Assembly: GCF_000423145.1 (NCBI RefSeq)
Contig: NZ_AUHK01000004.1
Coordinates: 25,583 to 89,582 of the forward strand
DNA length: 64,000 bases
Direction: 5' to 3'
From: Helcococcus sueciensis DSM 17243
GTDB taxonomy: Bacteria; Bacillota; Clostridia; Tissierellales; Peptoniphilaceae
Below are positions 1 to 8,626 of the stretch, one piece after another. Both the position numbers and the translations under genes were made by a program. Position 1 is the stretch's first letter, and each line of letters opens with the position of its first letter. The notes under the pieces are model-generated. The model was not told where the DNA came from and ran no database searches. It saw only the letters and a program-made list of their open reading frames with translations.

Positions 1-520
1 TTGTATTTTTTGTTAATAGCCATACAAAAGGTTTAAACATCTTGTTAAAGAAAGTGATTGACCCAATAGAAAATCTTGCAAACTCTTCACTCTTAATAAT
101 AGCTATTCTTTTAGGCACTAGTTCACCAAAAACTATAGTTAAAAATGATAGTAAAAATGTAATCAAAACTTGAGACACAGTTATATAATATGGTATATTC
201 CATCCTTTTAATAAATATGCCAATTTGTATGATATTCCTGTTGCAGCAAATGCTGAGTTTAAGAAACCAGCCAATGTGATAACTACTTGTATAACAGATA
301 ATAAATTAGATTGATCATCCAATAAATCAAGTATTTTACCTGCTTTTTTATCACCATCTTCATAATCACGTTTAAGTTTGTTTTGATCGACTGAAACCAT
401 TGCCATTTCTGCAGCTGAGAAAAAAGCATTAATTAATGTCAATACAATTATAATTATTATTTGTCCTACTATATTTCCGTTTCCGAGATCAACCTCTTGC
501 GCGGCCTGCGGTATTTCCAT
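1..520 (-). CDS. CNNM/HlyC-type (DUF21) membrane transporter, partial
   Basis: This is the N-terminal 173 codons of a gene that runs off the left edge of the window. The start is the ATG at 518-520, preceded by GGAGGATAT at 521-529. A short soluble lead is followed by a hydrophobic helix ending in NAFFSAAEMAMVS, which is the hallmark of DUF21 (CNNM) proteins. The segment VFGELVPKRIAI is also typical of that domain. Family members usually carry DUF21, two CBS domains and a CorC_HlyC domain, and are linked to magnesium/cobalt export or called hemolysin-like. The CBS part lies outside the window. Plasma membrane location is expected. The family call is firm; the substrate is not known. Confidence 0.88.
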   Translation of the reverse strand, partial: MEIPQAAQEVDLGNGNIVGQIIIIIVLTLINAFFSAAEMAMVSVDQNKLKRDYEDGDKKAGKILDLLDDQSNLLSVIQVVITLAGFLNSAFAATGISYKLAYLLKGWNIPYYITVSQVLITFLLSFLTIVFGELVPKRIAIIKSEEFARFSIGSITFFNKMFKPFVWLLTKNT

Positions 521-650
521 ATATCCTCCATAATTTTCATCTAGCCGTATATTACCATATTTCCGCAGTTTTTACAATAAATCAAGTATTATTATATATT
601 GTTTTACACTAATTTTACTGGGTATAAATCTATACAAGATGGAGGTAAAT

Positions 651-803
651 ATGGAATTAAACAAAGATTATCTAGATAACCAAGAATTCGCAGAAAGTAA
701 AACTGAAGCTCAACAAAAAATAAGTGATGAAACTGCTAAGACAAAACGTGAATTAGAAGACAAAATTAAAGAAGATAAAAAAGAGAAATCTAAGAATAAT
801 TAA
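651..803 (+). CDS. Small highly charged 50-residue protein of unknown function
   Basis: ATG at 651 follows a strong GGAGG site at 641-645, and the frame runs 50 codons to TAA at 801-803. The product is very rich in Lys, Glu and Asp, with no hydrophobic stretch. Its second half (from about residue 20) reads as a charged amphipathic helix ending in a Lys-rich tail. A clear terminator follows, so it looks like a single-gene transcript. I do not recognise a family. Support comes from the ribosome binding site, the uninterrupted frame and the terminator. Confidence 0.6.
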   Translation: MELNKDYLDNQEFAESKTEAQQKISDETAKTKRELEDKIKEDKKEKSKNN

Positions 804-852
804 TTTTTTAAAATAACTAAATTTTGATTTATTAAATATTAAAACTTTATAA

Positions 853-893
853 AAAAGCGATAAACTTATTATATAATGTTTATTGCTTTTTTT
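853..893 (+). terminator. Rho-independent terminator after the small charged protein
   Basis: AGCGATAAAC pairs with GTTTATTGCT (one wobble) across an AU-rich loop and is followed by seven T residues. It sits about 50 bp after the small gene and before the dsdA promoter. Confidence 0.8.
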
Positions 894-916
894 GTGAATA
901 ATGTTAATCTTATGTA

Positions 917-945
917 TTAACTTTACTTATATTTTTTGCTATAAT
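917..945 (+). promoter_or_regulatory. Probable sigma-A promoter of dsdA
   Basis: TTAACT at 917-922 and TATAAT at 940-945 are separated by 17 bp, about 30 bp upstream of the dsdA start. The -10 is perfect and the -35 matches four of six positions. Confidence 0.6.
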
Positions 946-976
946 CTTATAGATATAAACGTTTAGGAGGAATAAT

Positions 977-2305
977 TTGTACAATATTGAAGAATTAATT
1001 AAAGAAAATCCCATATTAGATAAGGTTAAAAACTTAGAACCTACTGTTTGGATTAATCCAGATAGAAAAACCGGAGATGAAGCGTGGGATAATGTTGAAT
1101 TTACAATCGATGATATAAAGGAAGCTGACCAAAGATTTAGAAAATTCGCTCCTCTCATGATAAAACTTTTTGGTGAAGAATTTCCTGAATTATATGAAAG
1201 TAAAGGAATATTGGAATCACCACTTGTTAGACTTGAAAATCTAGAAAAAAAATATCGTCAAGAAAAAGATTTTAAAGGTAAATTATATTTAAAAATGGAT
1301 TCACATTTACCTGTAGTTGGATCAATTAAAGCTAGAGGTGGACTATATGAAGTGCTTGTATTCGCTGAAATACTAGCAAAAGAAAATAATCTTTTAGATG
1401 AAAATAGAGATTACTCACAATTCGCAGATGAAGATTTTCGTAATCTATTTTCAAAATATACTATTCAAGTAGCTTCAACAGGTAATCTTGGAATTTCAGT
1501 TGGAGTTATGGCTTCTGCTCTAGGGTTTAATGCAATTGTCCATATGTCAAACGATGCTAAAGATTGGAAGAAAAAACATTTACGTGATAGAGGCGCGACT
1601 GTTATAGAATATGATGGTGACTTTTCTACAGCTATAACAAAAGCAAGAGAATTATCTCTACAAGATGAATTCTCATATTTTGTTGATGATGAAGACTCTA
1701 CAACTTTATTTAAGGGATATTCGGTAGCAGCTCTACGTACAAAAGAACAAATTGAAAAAATGGGAATTAAAGTTGATAAAGATCATCCTATATTTCTTTA
1801 TGCACCTTGTGGTGTAGGTGGCTCTTCAGGTGGGGTATCATTTGGTTTTAGGAGAGTTTTAGGTGATAATGTACATGCTTTCTTTGTAGAAACTACTCAT
1901 ATACCAAGTTTTTTAATCGGTGCATCCACAAAATTACATTCAAATATTTCTGTATATGATTTAGGAATTGATGGTAAAACTGAAGCTGATGGACTATCTG
2001 TTGCTAGACCTTCTAAATTCTCTGGACATACTATGGAATCGCTATTAAGCGGTGTAATAACAATTGAAGATTATACTTTATTTGAAACACTTAGAGAACT
2101 TAACGATTTAGAAGATATTAGAATCGAACCTTCTTCTACATCATCTATCGTGGCTAGTGAATCTTTATTTAATTATGAACAAGTTAAAGAATATCTAGAA
2201 AAATATGATTTATTAGATAAATTAGATAATGTTACTCATATTTGTTGGGCAACTGGTGGAAATCTAGTACCTAAAGAAATTATGGATAATTATCTTAAAA
2301 AATAA
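977..2305 (+). CDS. dsdA: D-serine ammonia-lyase (D-serine dehydratase)
   Basis: PLP enzyme that converts D-serine to pyruvate and ammonia in the cytoplasm. The 442 residues equal the length of E. coli DsdA. The cofactor lysine is expected at Lys118 in GSIKARGG, the same position as in E. coli. The phosphate-binding loop is CGVGGSSGG, and the substrate-side SH-LPVVGS region is conserved. The start is TTG at 977, chosen because AGGAGG (965-970) lies at the right distance and no better start is nearby. It is transcribed alone. It probably detoxifies D-serine and supplies pyruvate, which fits a fermenting host-associated bacterium. Confidence 0.95.
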   Translation: MYNIEELIKENPILDKVKNLEPTVWINPDRKTGDEAWDNVEFTIDDIKEADQRFRKFAPLMIKLFGEEFPELYESKGILESPLVRLENLEKKYRQEKDFKGKLYLKMDSHLPVVGSIKARGGLYEVLVFAEILAKENNLLDENRDYSQFADEDFRNLFSKYTIQVASTGNLGISVGVMASALGFNAIVHMSNDAKDWKKKHLRDRGATVIEYDGDFSTAITKARELSLQDEFSYFVDDEDSTTLFKGYSVAALRTKEQIEKMGIKVDKDHPIFLYAPCGVGGSSGGVSFGFRRVLGDNVHAFFVETTHIPSFLIGASTKLHSNISVYDLGIDGKTEADGLSVARPSKFSGHTMESLLSGVITIEDYTLFETLRELNDLEDIRIEPSSTSSIVASESLFNYEQVKEYLEKYDLLDKLDNVTHICWATGGNLVPKEIMDNYLKK

Positions 2306-2440
2306 AAAATTTATATATAATGTATAAACTTATTGATTAGCACTAAATTTTGTTGAAACTATTGGAGTTTTAAATATTAAATTAATGTAATAATGTTGGC
2401 GTTTTTTTTCATTCAATATTTGTTATTATATAAATATGGA
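2306..2440. other. Intergenic stretch after dsdA, no clear feature
   Basis: AT-rich spacer between dsdA and the candidate small RNA. The run of eight T residues at 2402-2409 follows a weakly paired stretch and may end dsdA transcription, but no convincing hairpin was found. A weak promoter for the downstream RNA may sit here (TTTTCA at 2406-2411, 17 bp, TATAAA at 2429-2434). Confidence 0.35.
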
Positions 2441-2449
2441 AATGGACAT

Positions 2450-2672
2450 TTTTTAGTATTTGATATCCTCTCTTCAAATGCTAATTACCTATATGTAATC
2501 GCCGACAATATTAGGTACCATGCTATTTAGAGCTGTCAATAGCATTAATAAATTTTAGAAATTATCTCTATGGTTCTCTCACCCATATTCTAAAATTTAT
2601 AGGTGAAATCGATCGAAAAAAAAGACACGTTTGAGTATGAATCTATTCATATTCAAACGTGTTTTATTATTT
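2450..2672 (+). ncRNA. Candidate small RNA: four hairpins plus terminator
   Basis: No open frame lies here, but the strand folds into a row of perfect or near-perfect stems. H1 has an 11-bp stem (2453-2463 with 2474-2484) and loop TATCCTCTCT. H2 pairs TACCTA with TAGGTA (2486-2491 with 2512-2517). H3 has an 8-bp stem (2520-2527 with 2538-2545). H4 has a 13-bp stem (2548-2560 with 2588-2600) and a long CU-rich loop. An 18-bp terminator stem and T-rich tail follow. CU-rich loops facing Shine-Dalgarno sequences are common in Gram-positive regulatory RNAs. The orientation is inferred from the terminator. I recognise no known family. Confidence 0.5.
2625..2662. terminator. Bidirectional rho-independent terminator
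   Basis: An 18-bp stem (2625-2642 with 2645-2662) with a two-base loop. T-rich runs follow on both strands: TTTTATTATTTT on + and eight T on -. It would end both the candidate small RNA and the ArAE/FUSC-type gene. Confidence 0.88.
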
Positions 2673-3605
2673 TCTTTCAAGATACCATTTATTTTCTTGT
2701 TCATTATACATCTTGGTAAATTCATGTAAATTATATTCTATTGAATTAAATGTATGAACTAACTTTCCCAATTCAAAATTATATCTTCTATCAAAATTAT
2801 TCTCAATTTCTCCTATTATATAAGAAGTATTTAAATCTCCTTTAAAATATACTAATAATTCCTCATAAATTTTCTTAGTAATTATAGGATTTTCGTCTAA
2901 ATCATTTAATTCTATTATTAAACTTAGTGCCGATCTAAATAGATTATTTAGCTTAGATACGGTTACAGTATTAATATTCTCATTCATTCTTAATCTAATA
3001 TCTTTTCTAAGTCTCTTAGAGATGTAATTTATCTGTGATAATTCATCTATAAGTTTTACTTCATCAACAGAGATATCATTTTCCAAAAGATTTTTAAGTG
3101 CAGATCTTAAACTCAAATATGAAGTTCTATACGCATTTAATAATACTTTTTCTTGTCTTGGTCGCAATACATATGTATTTATTAGTAACCCAATAACTGA
3201 ACCTATTAATGTATCTATAATTCTATTTAGTGCATATATTTCAAGATTTTTGTTCGCATAAGGAACATCAAGTACAAATACAAAAAATATAAAAGCAGAT
3301 CCTAATGTATATTGCCAATTGAAAAAGTAACAAATTATTATAATAACTGCCATACCTAATGTTACACCATATTGATTAACTTGATTTATCGATTGCAACA
3401 TAAAAGCAACTAATATCGCTACTATATTTGACATCACTCTATCAAAAGATGATTTAAGCGAATCAAATATACTAGAGCTAATAGCTGTAATGGCTGCCGC
3501 TGCCATCATTGCTGGATTTAACTCTGGAAAAATTTCGGCAATAATATATATTAAAAATACCGCTAAAATTGTCTTTAATGATCTTAATCCTATAACTTTT
3601 TTCAT
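2667..3605 (-). CDS. Aromatic acid exporter (ArAE/FUSC-type) membrane protein
   Basis: 312 residues. The first half (to about residue 150) has five or six hydrophobic helices, including a conserved-looking PAMMAAAAITAI segment. The second half is a soluble helical domain, as in Gram-positive ArAE_1/DUF939 proteins such as B. subtilis YgaE/YqjA. The family resembles the FUSC/AaeB exporters of aromatic carboxylic acids, but Gram-positive members lack an assigned substrate. It has its own terminator and lies about 55 bp downstream of sbcC, so read-through from the sbcDC operon is possible. Confidence 0.8.
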   Translation of the reverse strand: MKKVIGLRSLKTILAVFLIYIIAEIFPELNPAMMAAAAITAISSSIFDSLKSSFDRVMSNIVAILVAFMLQSINQVNQYGVTLGMAVIIIICYFFNWQYTLGSAFIFFVFVLDVPYANKNLEIYALNRIIDTLIGSVIGLLINTYVLRPRQEKVLLNAYRTSYLSLRSALKNLLENDISVDEVKLIDELSQINYISKRLRKDIRLRMNENINTVTVSKLNNLFRSALSLIIELNDLDENPIITKKIYEELLVYFKGDLNTSYIIGEIENNFDRRYNFELGKLVHTFNSIEYNLHEFTKMYNEQENKWYLERK

Positions 3606-3660
3606 TTATCCCCTCGTAATAACTATATAACATAATAGCATATTACTTATATTTTTTTAA

Positions 3661-6393
3661 TTAATATAATACGTTTTTCAATACTGAATAACCTTCAGTA
3701 GTTTTTTCAATAATTATTTGCTTATCTATTTGCTCTTTTAATGTTTCAACATGAGATATTATTCCTATTAATTTATTTGAATTACTTATTTTATATAAAG
3801 TTGACATAACTTTTGATAAAGTTTCTTTGTCAAGAGTTCCAAAACCTTCGTCAACAAACATTGAGTCTAATTGTATACCACCAGCATTTTTTTGTATTAA
3901 ATCGGAAAGCCCAAGGGCCAAAGATAAAGCCGCTTGAAAAGATTCACCACCAGAAAGTGTATTTATATTTCTAACTGTTTTATTATGATGATCAAAAACT
4001 TCAAAATCAAGTCCCATTTGTTCATTCATATTGTCCGCGTCTTCTTTTCTCTTCAAAGAGTATTTCCCTTCAGTCATCTCAATAAATCTACTATTTGCAG
4101 CTATTAATATATTATTGAAATATCTAAATTGAATAAATGTTTCAAACTTTAAGTTTTGTAAACCTCTTATCTTCCCTCTTATTATATCGCTTAACTCTTT
4201 TAAATCTTTATATCTTTTTTCTGAAAGAACTAATTCTTTTTGGAGACTTTCTAATTTCTTTACTTGATTATTATTAATCTTCATATTTGATTCTAAAACA
4301 CTTGATTTAGACCTTAGATTCTTCAGCTTTATATCTATTTCTTTTATTTCTTTTTCTAATAGCTCAATATCTAAATTGTGTTTTTCATCAATTTGCTCAC
4401 TAAGAGTATTAATAGCCGAGTTTAGCTTATTAAATTCACTTGAGTAGTTTTGATAATTATCTCTTACATAAGTAATTTCAGAATTAATTTCATCAATAGA
4501 TTTTTCTACATCTGCCTTTTTTATTAAAGTAGACTCTTTATCTTTGTTTTCTAAATTTTCTAATTCTTCAGATTCTCTTTTTTCTAAATTTTTTATATTT
4601 TCCTTAGCAATATTAAAAAGATTATTTTCATTTTCTCTTTTTATATCTTTTTCTTTTAACGATAATTCTAAATCCTCTAAAGCTTTATTATAAATATCAA
4701 TATTTGAAATAATCGTATTTATTTCATTTAATTTAGTTTCTATTTCTAATATTTCTGAATTCAAATCATCTTCAAAACTTTCAATATTGTTTATTGATAT
4801 ATTTAGAAATTCTATATTTTCATTTCTATTTTTTTCATTTTGTTTTATATAAATTTCTATTTCAGAAATCTCTTTTTGTAATTTTTCTTTTTTACTTCTA
4901 AGATACTCTAACTCTTCCTTTTCTTTATCCAATTCTTCTTTTGATAAAATTTCATAATTTATTTTCGCTGGATTTGGATGATGAGTAGACCCACATACTG
5001 GACATGGGCTATCGTCTTCGAGAGATTCAGCTAATATCCCCGCTTGAGATTCAAAATATAAATCACTATTATTATTATATTTATTAAGATTTATACTATA
5101 TTTTTCCTTTGTTTCCATATATAAAAGCTTTTTCAACTCTTTTTCTTGAGTTAGTTTATCAATATTTTTTATATATTCTTTTGTATCTTTAACTTTTTCT
5201 TTGTTTAATTTTAATAAACTTTCTTTATTTAAAATATCAACTTTTATATCTTTGGCATCTTTATTTTCTTTAATATATTTCTTTTTATTTTCTATATCCA
5301 AAGATATCTCTTTTATTTCAGATGTTAGTTTGTTTTTATTATCTTCATTTAATTTCGCTTTATTAATTAATTCAAATTTTTCATTTTGAATATTTTCAAG
5401 AGTTTCAAATAATTTTATTTCATTTTCTAATTTATTTAATTGATTATTCAATGAATCCTTATTTTTTTCTTTAAATGGAATTTCCTTAAATTTATTTTCT
5501 AAATCTTCATATATTGGTGAAACTCTTTCTAATTCATTTTTATATTCTTCAATTTTTTTACTTATATTAATATAATCTAAATATTTTTCTTTTAATAATT
5601 TCTTTTCATCATATATTTTAGAATATTTTCTTATTTCTTTACTTATATCTTTATTCTCATTTTTAAATTTATTATTTATTTCTTTTACAAAAATAATTAC
5701 ATTATCTATACCTATCGCCTTTGATTTTACAAAATCATCTTCATCAGAGTCATCTATACTAATATTGTTATAAATTTCATTATTTTGTATTTCAAGAGAT
5801 TTTAATACAGATTCTGCTTCTTTTAAATTTGAGAATATTTCACGGTCCAACAAATCGTATTTTTTAGTATTAAATATATCTCTAAACAATTCTTTTTTCT
5901 TTTCAGTAGAAGCTTTAAGCAATTTCATGAAATTACCTTGAGCAAGCATTGCTATTTGACTATATTGATCTTTGTTTATACCTAATAGTGAGACTACTTT
6001 ATTAGTCGTATCTGTGATTCCCTCTATCATTTCACCATCGGGCATTTTTATCCACGCATATTTATTTACTCTGGTTTTCTTTGTCTTTTCACTATATCTT
6101 AATGTAAATTCACGATATATAATATATGTCTTCCTTTTATATTCAAAGGTCAGTTCTACAAATGTAGTAGTTTTATCTTCTGATGCTGTAAATTGCATCA
6201 TTCTTTCATCTTTTTCTCCACCACTAGAACTACCATAAAGAGCATAAGTAATCGCATCAAAAATACTAGTTTTCCCTGCTCCAGTTTGGCCAGAAATTAA
6301 AAATAGTCCTTCTTTTCCAAACTTATCAAATTCTATATTTATTTCATCCTTAAAAGGTCCAAAGGCTTTTAATCTCAAATTAATCGCTCTCAT
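3661..6393 (-). CDS. sbcC: SbcC, ATPase subunit of the SbcCD nuclease
   Basis: SMC-like ATPase that works with SbcD to cut DNA hairpins and process blocked ends. Walker A (SGQTGAGKTS) lies at residues 34-43. Two long coiled coils flank a zinc hook CPVCGSTHHP near residue 465. The C-terminal lobe has the signature LSGGESFQAALSLALGL and the Walker B MFVDEGFGTLD. The length of 910 is slightly short for the family, which fits shortened coiled coils. It starts inside the end of sbcD (14-bp overlap) with GGAGAG before the ATG, so the two are translationally coupled. Confidence 0.97.
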   Translation of the reverse strand: MRAINLRLKAFGPFKDEINIEFDKFGKEGLFLISGQTGAGKTSIFDAITYALYGSSSGGEKDERMMQFTASEDKTTTFVELTFEYKRKTYIIYREFTLRYSEKTKKTRVNKYAWIKMPDGEMIEGITDTTNKVVSLLGINKDQYSQIAMLAQGNFMKLLKASTEKKKELFRDIFNTKKYDLLDREIFSNLKEAESVLKSLEIQNNEIYNNISIDDSDEDDFVKSKAIGIDNVIIFVKEINNKFKNENKDISKEIRKYSKIYDEKKLLKEKYLDYINISKKIEEYKNELERVSPIYEDLENKFKEIPFKEKNKDSLNNQLNKLENEIKLFETLENIQNEKFELINKAKLNEDNKNKLTSEIKEISLDIENKKKYIKENKDAKDIKVDILNKESLLKLNKEKVKDTKEYIKNIDKLTQEKELKKLLYMETKEKYSINLNKYNNNSDLYFESQAGILAESLEDDSPCPVCGSTHHPNPAKINYEILSKEELDKEKEELEYLRSKKEKLQKEISEIEIYIKQNEKNRNENIEFLNISINNIESFEDDLNSEILEIETKLNEINTIISNIDIYNKALEDLELSLKEKDIKRENENNLFNIAKENIKNLEKRESEELENLENKDKESTLIKKADVEKSIDEINSEITYVRDNYQNYSSEFNKLNSAINTLSEQIDEKHNLDIELLEKEIKEIDIKLKNLRSKSSVLESNMKINNNQVKKLESLQKELVLSEKRYKDLKELSDIIRGKIRGLQNLKFETFIQFRYFNNILIAANSRFIEMTEGKYSLKRKEDADNMNEQMGLDFEVFDHHNKTVRNINTLSGGESFQAALSLALGLSDLIQKNAGGIQLDSMFVDEGFGTLDKETLSKVMSTLYKISNSNKLIGIISHVETLKEQIDKQIIIEKTTEGYSVLKNVLY

Positions 6394-7519
6394 TTTCTCT
6401 CCATATTTTATCTATAGCTTCTTTTATGATATCCTCTTTAGAAGATGAAATTTCTTCACCTATTCTTAAATAATAAAAATCTTTAAAAAGTTCTAAAGGA
6501 CTTTTTTCATTATTTTCAAAATCAATTTCTTCTAAGTCATTATCTCCTATTTTTAAATTTACATATCTCATAGTCATGATATTAGGATAAAATTCTCTTA
6601 ATCTCTGTAGCCCTTCAGATATCTCATTATCATCTAAAAGTTCTATATGTATATAATCATTAAAATTGGAGTCTTCACTAGCTGAGTTTATAATCTCACT
6701 AAAATATCCACGAATTTTTCTCATTTCATGAAGATATTCTATTTTTCTTTCAGATATTACAAGATTATTTTTTTCTTTTATCTCAACTATTGTAATTGAT
6801 TTTTCATAATTTGATTCACTTGAGGCATATTTTAATAAAGCTCCAGGATATCTTATTTTCCCATTCATAAATGATTGCTTTTTATGAATATGACCAAGCG
6901 CTACATAATCAAAATCTTTATATAGATTCATTGATACAGCCTCTGCTTCTCCTGCATATATTTCTTCTGATTCAGAAAGTTCAGCATTTAAGATAAATTG
7001 ATGAGATATCATTATATTTCTTTCATCAGTATCTAAATCTATCGATTCTATTACAGCTTTTACCGCATCTTGATAAGTATATATTTCTAAATCTTCAAAA
7101 TATCTCTTTACATTTGAAGGCTTAATATATGGGAATAAGTAAAAATTAATCTTCCCATAATTATCCTCAAATGATATTTTTTCAATTTTTCCACTATATG
7201 AATTTGATATATATATTTTTGACTCTCTGAAAAATTCATTTGCATATGAAAGTCTATCACTCGAATCATGATTTCCAGAAATAATAAGTGTAGTAATATT
7301 CAAATTATTTAATTTAATTAAAAATCTCTCAAAAACTCTAATAGCTTCAACTGAAGGAACCGAATTTTGATATATATCTCCAGCAATCAAAAGCATTTCT
7401 ATATTTTCTTCTTCTAGCAATTTTACTATTTGATCTAAAGCGTAAACTTGATCATCAATCATCGAGTATCCATTTACACTCTTTCCAATATGTAAATCTG
7501 CTAAATGCATAAATTTCAT
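6380..7519 (-). CDS. sbcD: SbcD, nuclease subunit of SbcCD
   Basis: Mre11-type manganese nuclease of 379 residues. The phosphodiesterase motifs are all present: HLADLHIGKS (D8, H10), IAGDIYQ, ISGNHDS and GHIHKKQ. The C-terminal part is the capping region that contacts SbcC. It overlaps sbcC by 14 bp. It lies 12 bp downstream of an Abi_2 gene, with GAGGAAAG in the gap as its ribosome binding site. The three genes therefore look like one operon. Confidence 0.97.
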   Translation of the reverse strand: MKFMHLADLHIGKSVNGYSMIDDQVYALDQIVKLLEEENIEMLLIAGDIYQNSVPSVEAIRVFERFLIKLNNLNITTLIISGNHDSSDRLSYANEFFRESKIYISNSYSGKIEKISFEDNYGKINFYLFPYIKPSNVKRYFEDLEIYTYQDAVKAVIESIDLDTDERNIMISHQFILNAELSESEEIYAGEAEAVSMNLYKDFDYVALGHIHKKQSFMNGKIRYPGALLKYASSESNYEKSITIVEIKEKNNLVISERKIEYLHEMRKIRGYFSEIINSASEDSNFNDYIHIELLDDNEISEGLQRLREFYPNIMTMRYVNLKIGDNDLEEIDFENNEKSPLELFKDFYYLRIGEEISSSKEDIIKEAIDKIWRENESD

Positions 7520-7531
7520 ACTTTCCTCTTC

Positions 7532-8473
7532 TTATTCATTATCTTCTTTATATGCTAAACTCTTTTTAACTCTATCATAGGCTATATAATCAACCTCTGT
7601 TTTAAGCTTTTCAAATAAATGATTAATTTCATTTTTAGACTTATCAAAATAATTACAAGGAAGCATAGCTCTAATGCATACCATTGCGTGATATAATCCG
7701 TCTAATTTATTATTTTTTTTAATTCCATATTTTAAATGAATAGGTTCAAAATATTCTATATCTTCATATCTATAATCTAATATCAAATTATCATGTGCTG
7801 CTATATTTCTTATATCTTTGGCACTTGATAAAAATGATTTCAATATAGAAGGTGTCAGAAATTCATTTAATTTTTCACCTAAGTTTTCTTCAATTATTTT
7901 TTGAAATTCATCTGCAATACTTTCTTGCAAATCAAGATCCAATGTTTCATATATATTTATAAGTTTTCCAAATGTAACAAAATTAATCACAAACCAAAAT
8001 GGAACTGAATCATATTTATTAAAGTAATAATTTATAGACCTTTTATAATTTTCTTCATTTCTGTATCTATCGATTGTTTCTGTAATACTATCAATATTTA
8101 CTAAAACTAAATCTTTTTCACTTTTATTAAAATTGTTAGGATTTAAATACGAGTTCTTTTCAGGATATTTTTCAACAAATTTATATGAAATTATAGATCT
8201 TGCAATTCTTTCTAATTCCAAAGTCTCACTCAATAAATACTTCTTCAAGTCTTTATCAAAGTTATGAATATCTATTAAATCGCTAAACTCTGTTCCTTCA
8301 CGATATCTATTGTTTTTTTCATCTATTATAAATATATCTCTAGTTCCATTAATTATTTTATAATAGTTGTATCTGAGCAATGTATCCTTAGCGAATTTTT
8401 TATCCGGAATATATAACCCTCTTTTTTCTAATATATTTATTTGTTCTTCAATGCTTGTAAAATATCTTTTCAT
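7532..8473 (-). CDS. Abi_2 (AbiD/AbiF-type) HEPN protein
   Basis: 313 residues matching the Abi_2 abortive-infection pattern. The N terminus resembles the usual family opening (SIEEQINILEKRGL, then LRYNYYKIING). A central HNFDKDLKKYL segment is followed by KDIRNIAAHDN, the HEPN-type R-N-x-x-A-H ribonuclease motif. Family members are phage-defence toxins thought to cleave RNA. It is the first gene of the sbcDC operon, with 12 bp to sbcD. No cognate antitoxin or clear structured RNA was seen in the 150 bp upstream. The family call is good; defence function is inferred. Confidence 0.85.
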   Translation of the reverse strand: MKRYFTSIEEQINILEKRGLYIPDKKFAKDTLLRYNYYKIINGTRDIFIIDEKNNRYREGTEFSDLIDIHNFDKDLKKYLLSETLELERIARSIISYKFVEKYPEKNSYLNPNNFNKSEKDLVLVNIDSITETIDRYRNEENYKRSINYYFNKYDSVPFWFVINFVTFGKLINIYETLDLDLQESIADEFQKIIEENLGEKLNEFLTPSILKSFLSSAKDIRNIAAHDNLILDYRYEDIEYFEPIHLKYGIKKNNKLDGLYHAMVCIRAMLPCNYFDKSKNEINHLFEKLKTEVDYIAYDRVKKSLAYKEDNE

Positions 8474-8570
8474 AGTTTCTCCTACACTTATATTAACATA
8501 TTATACTTTATCTAAATAAAAGTTTTATTATTATCCCTGATAAAGGAAATCTTTTTCCGAATTAATTTTT

Positions 8571-8599
8571 TTGAATATATTTATAAAAGCATGTATAAT
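8571..8599 (+). promoter_or_regulatory. Sigma-A promoter of fprA
   Basis: TTGAAT at 8571-8576 and a perfect TATAAT at 8594-8599 with 17-bp spacing. The start codon follows 28 bp later with AAGGAGG between them. Confidence 0.8.
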
Positions 8600-8626
8600 T
8601 AGTTTAGAATAATTAAGGAGGTCTTT

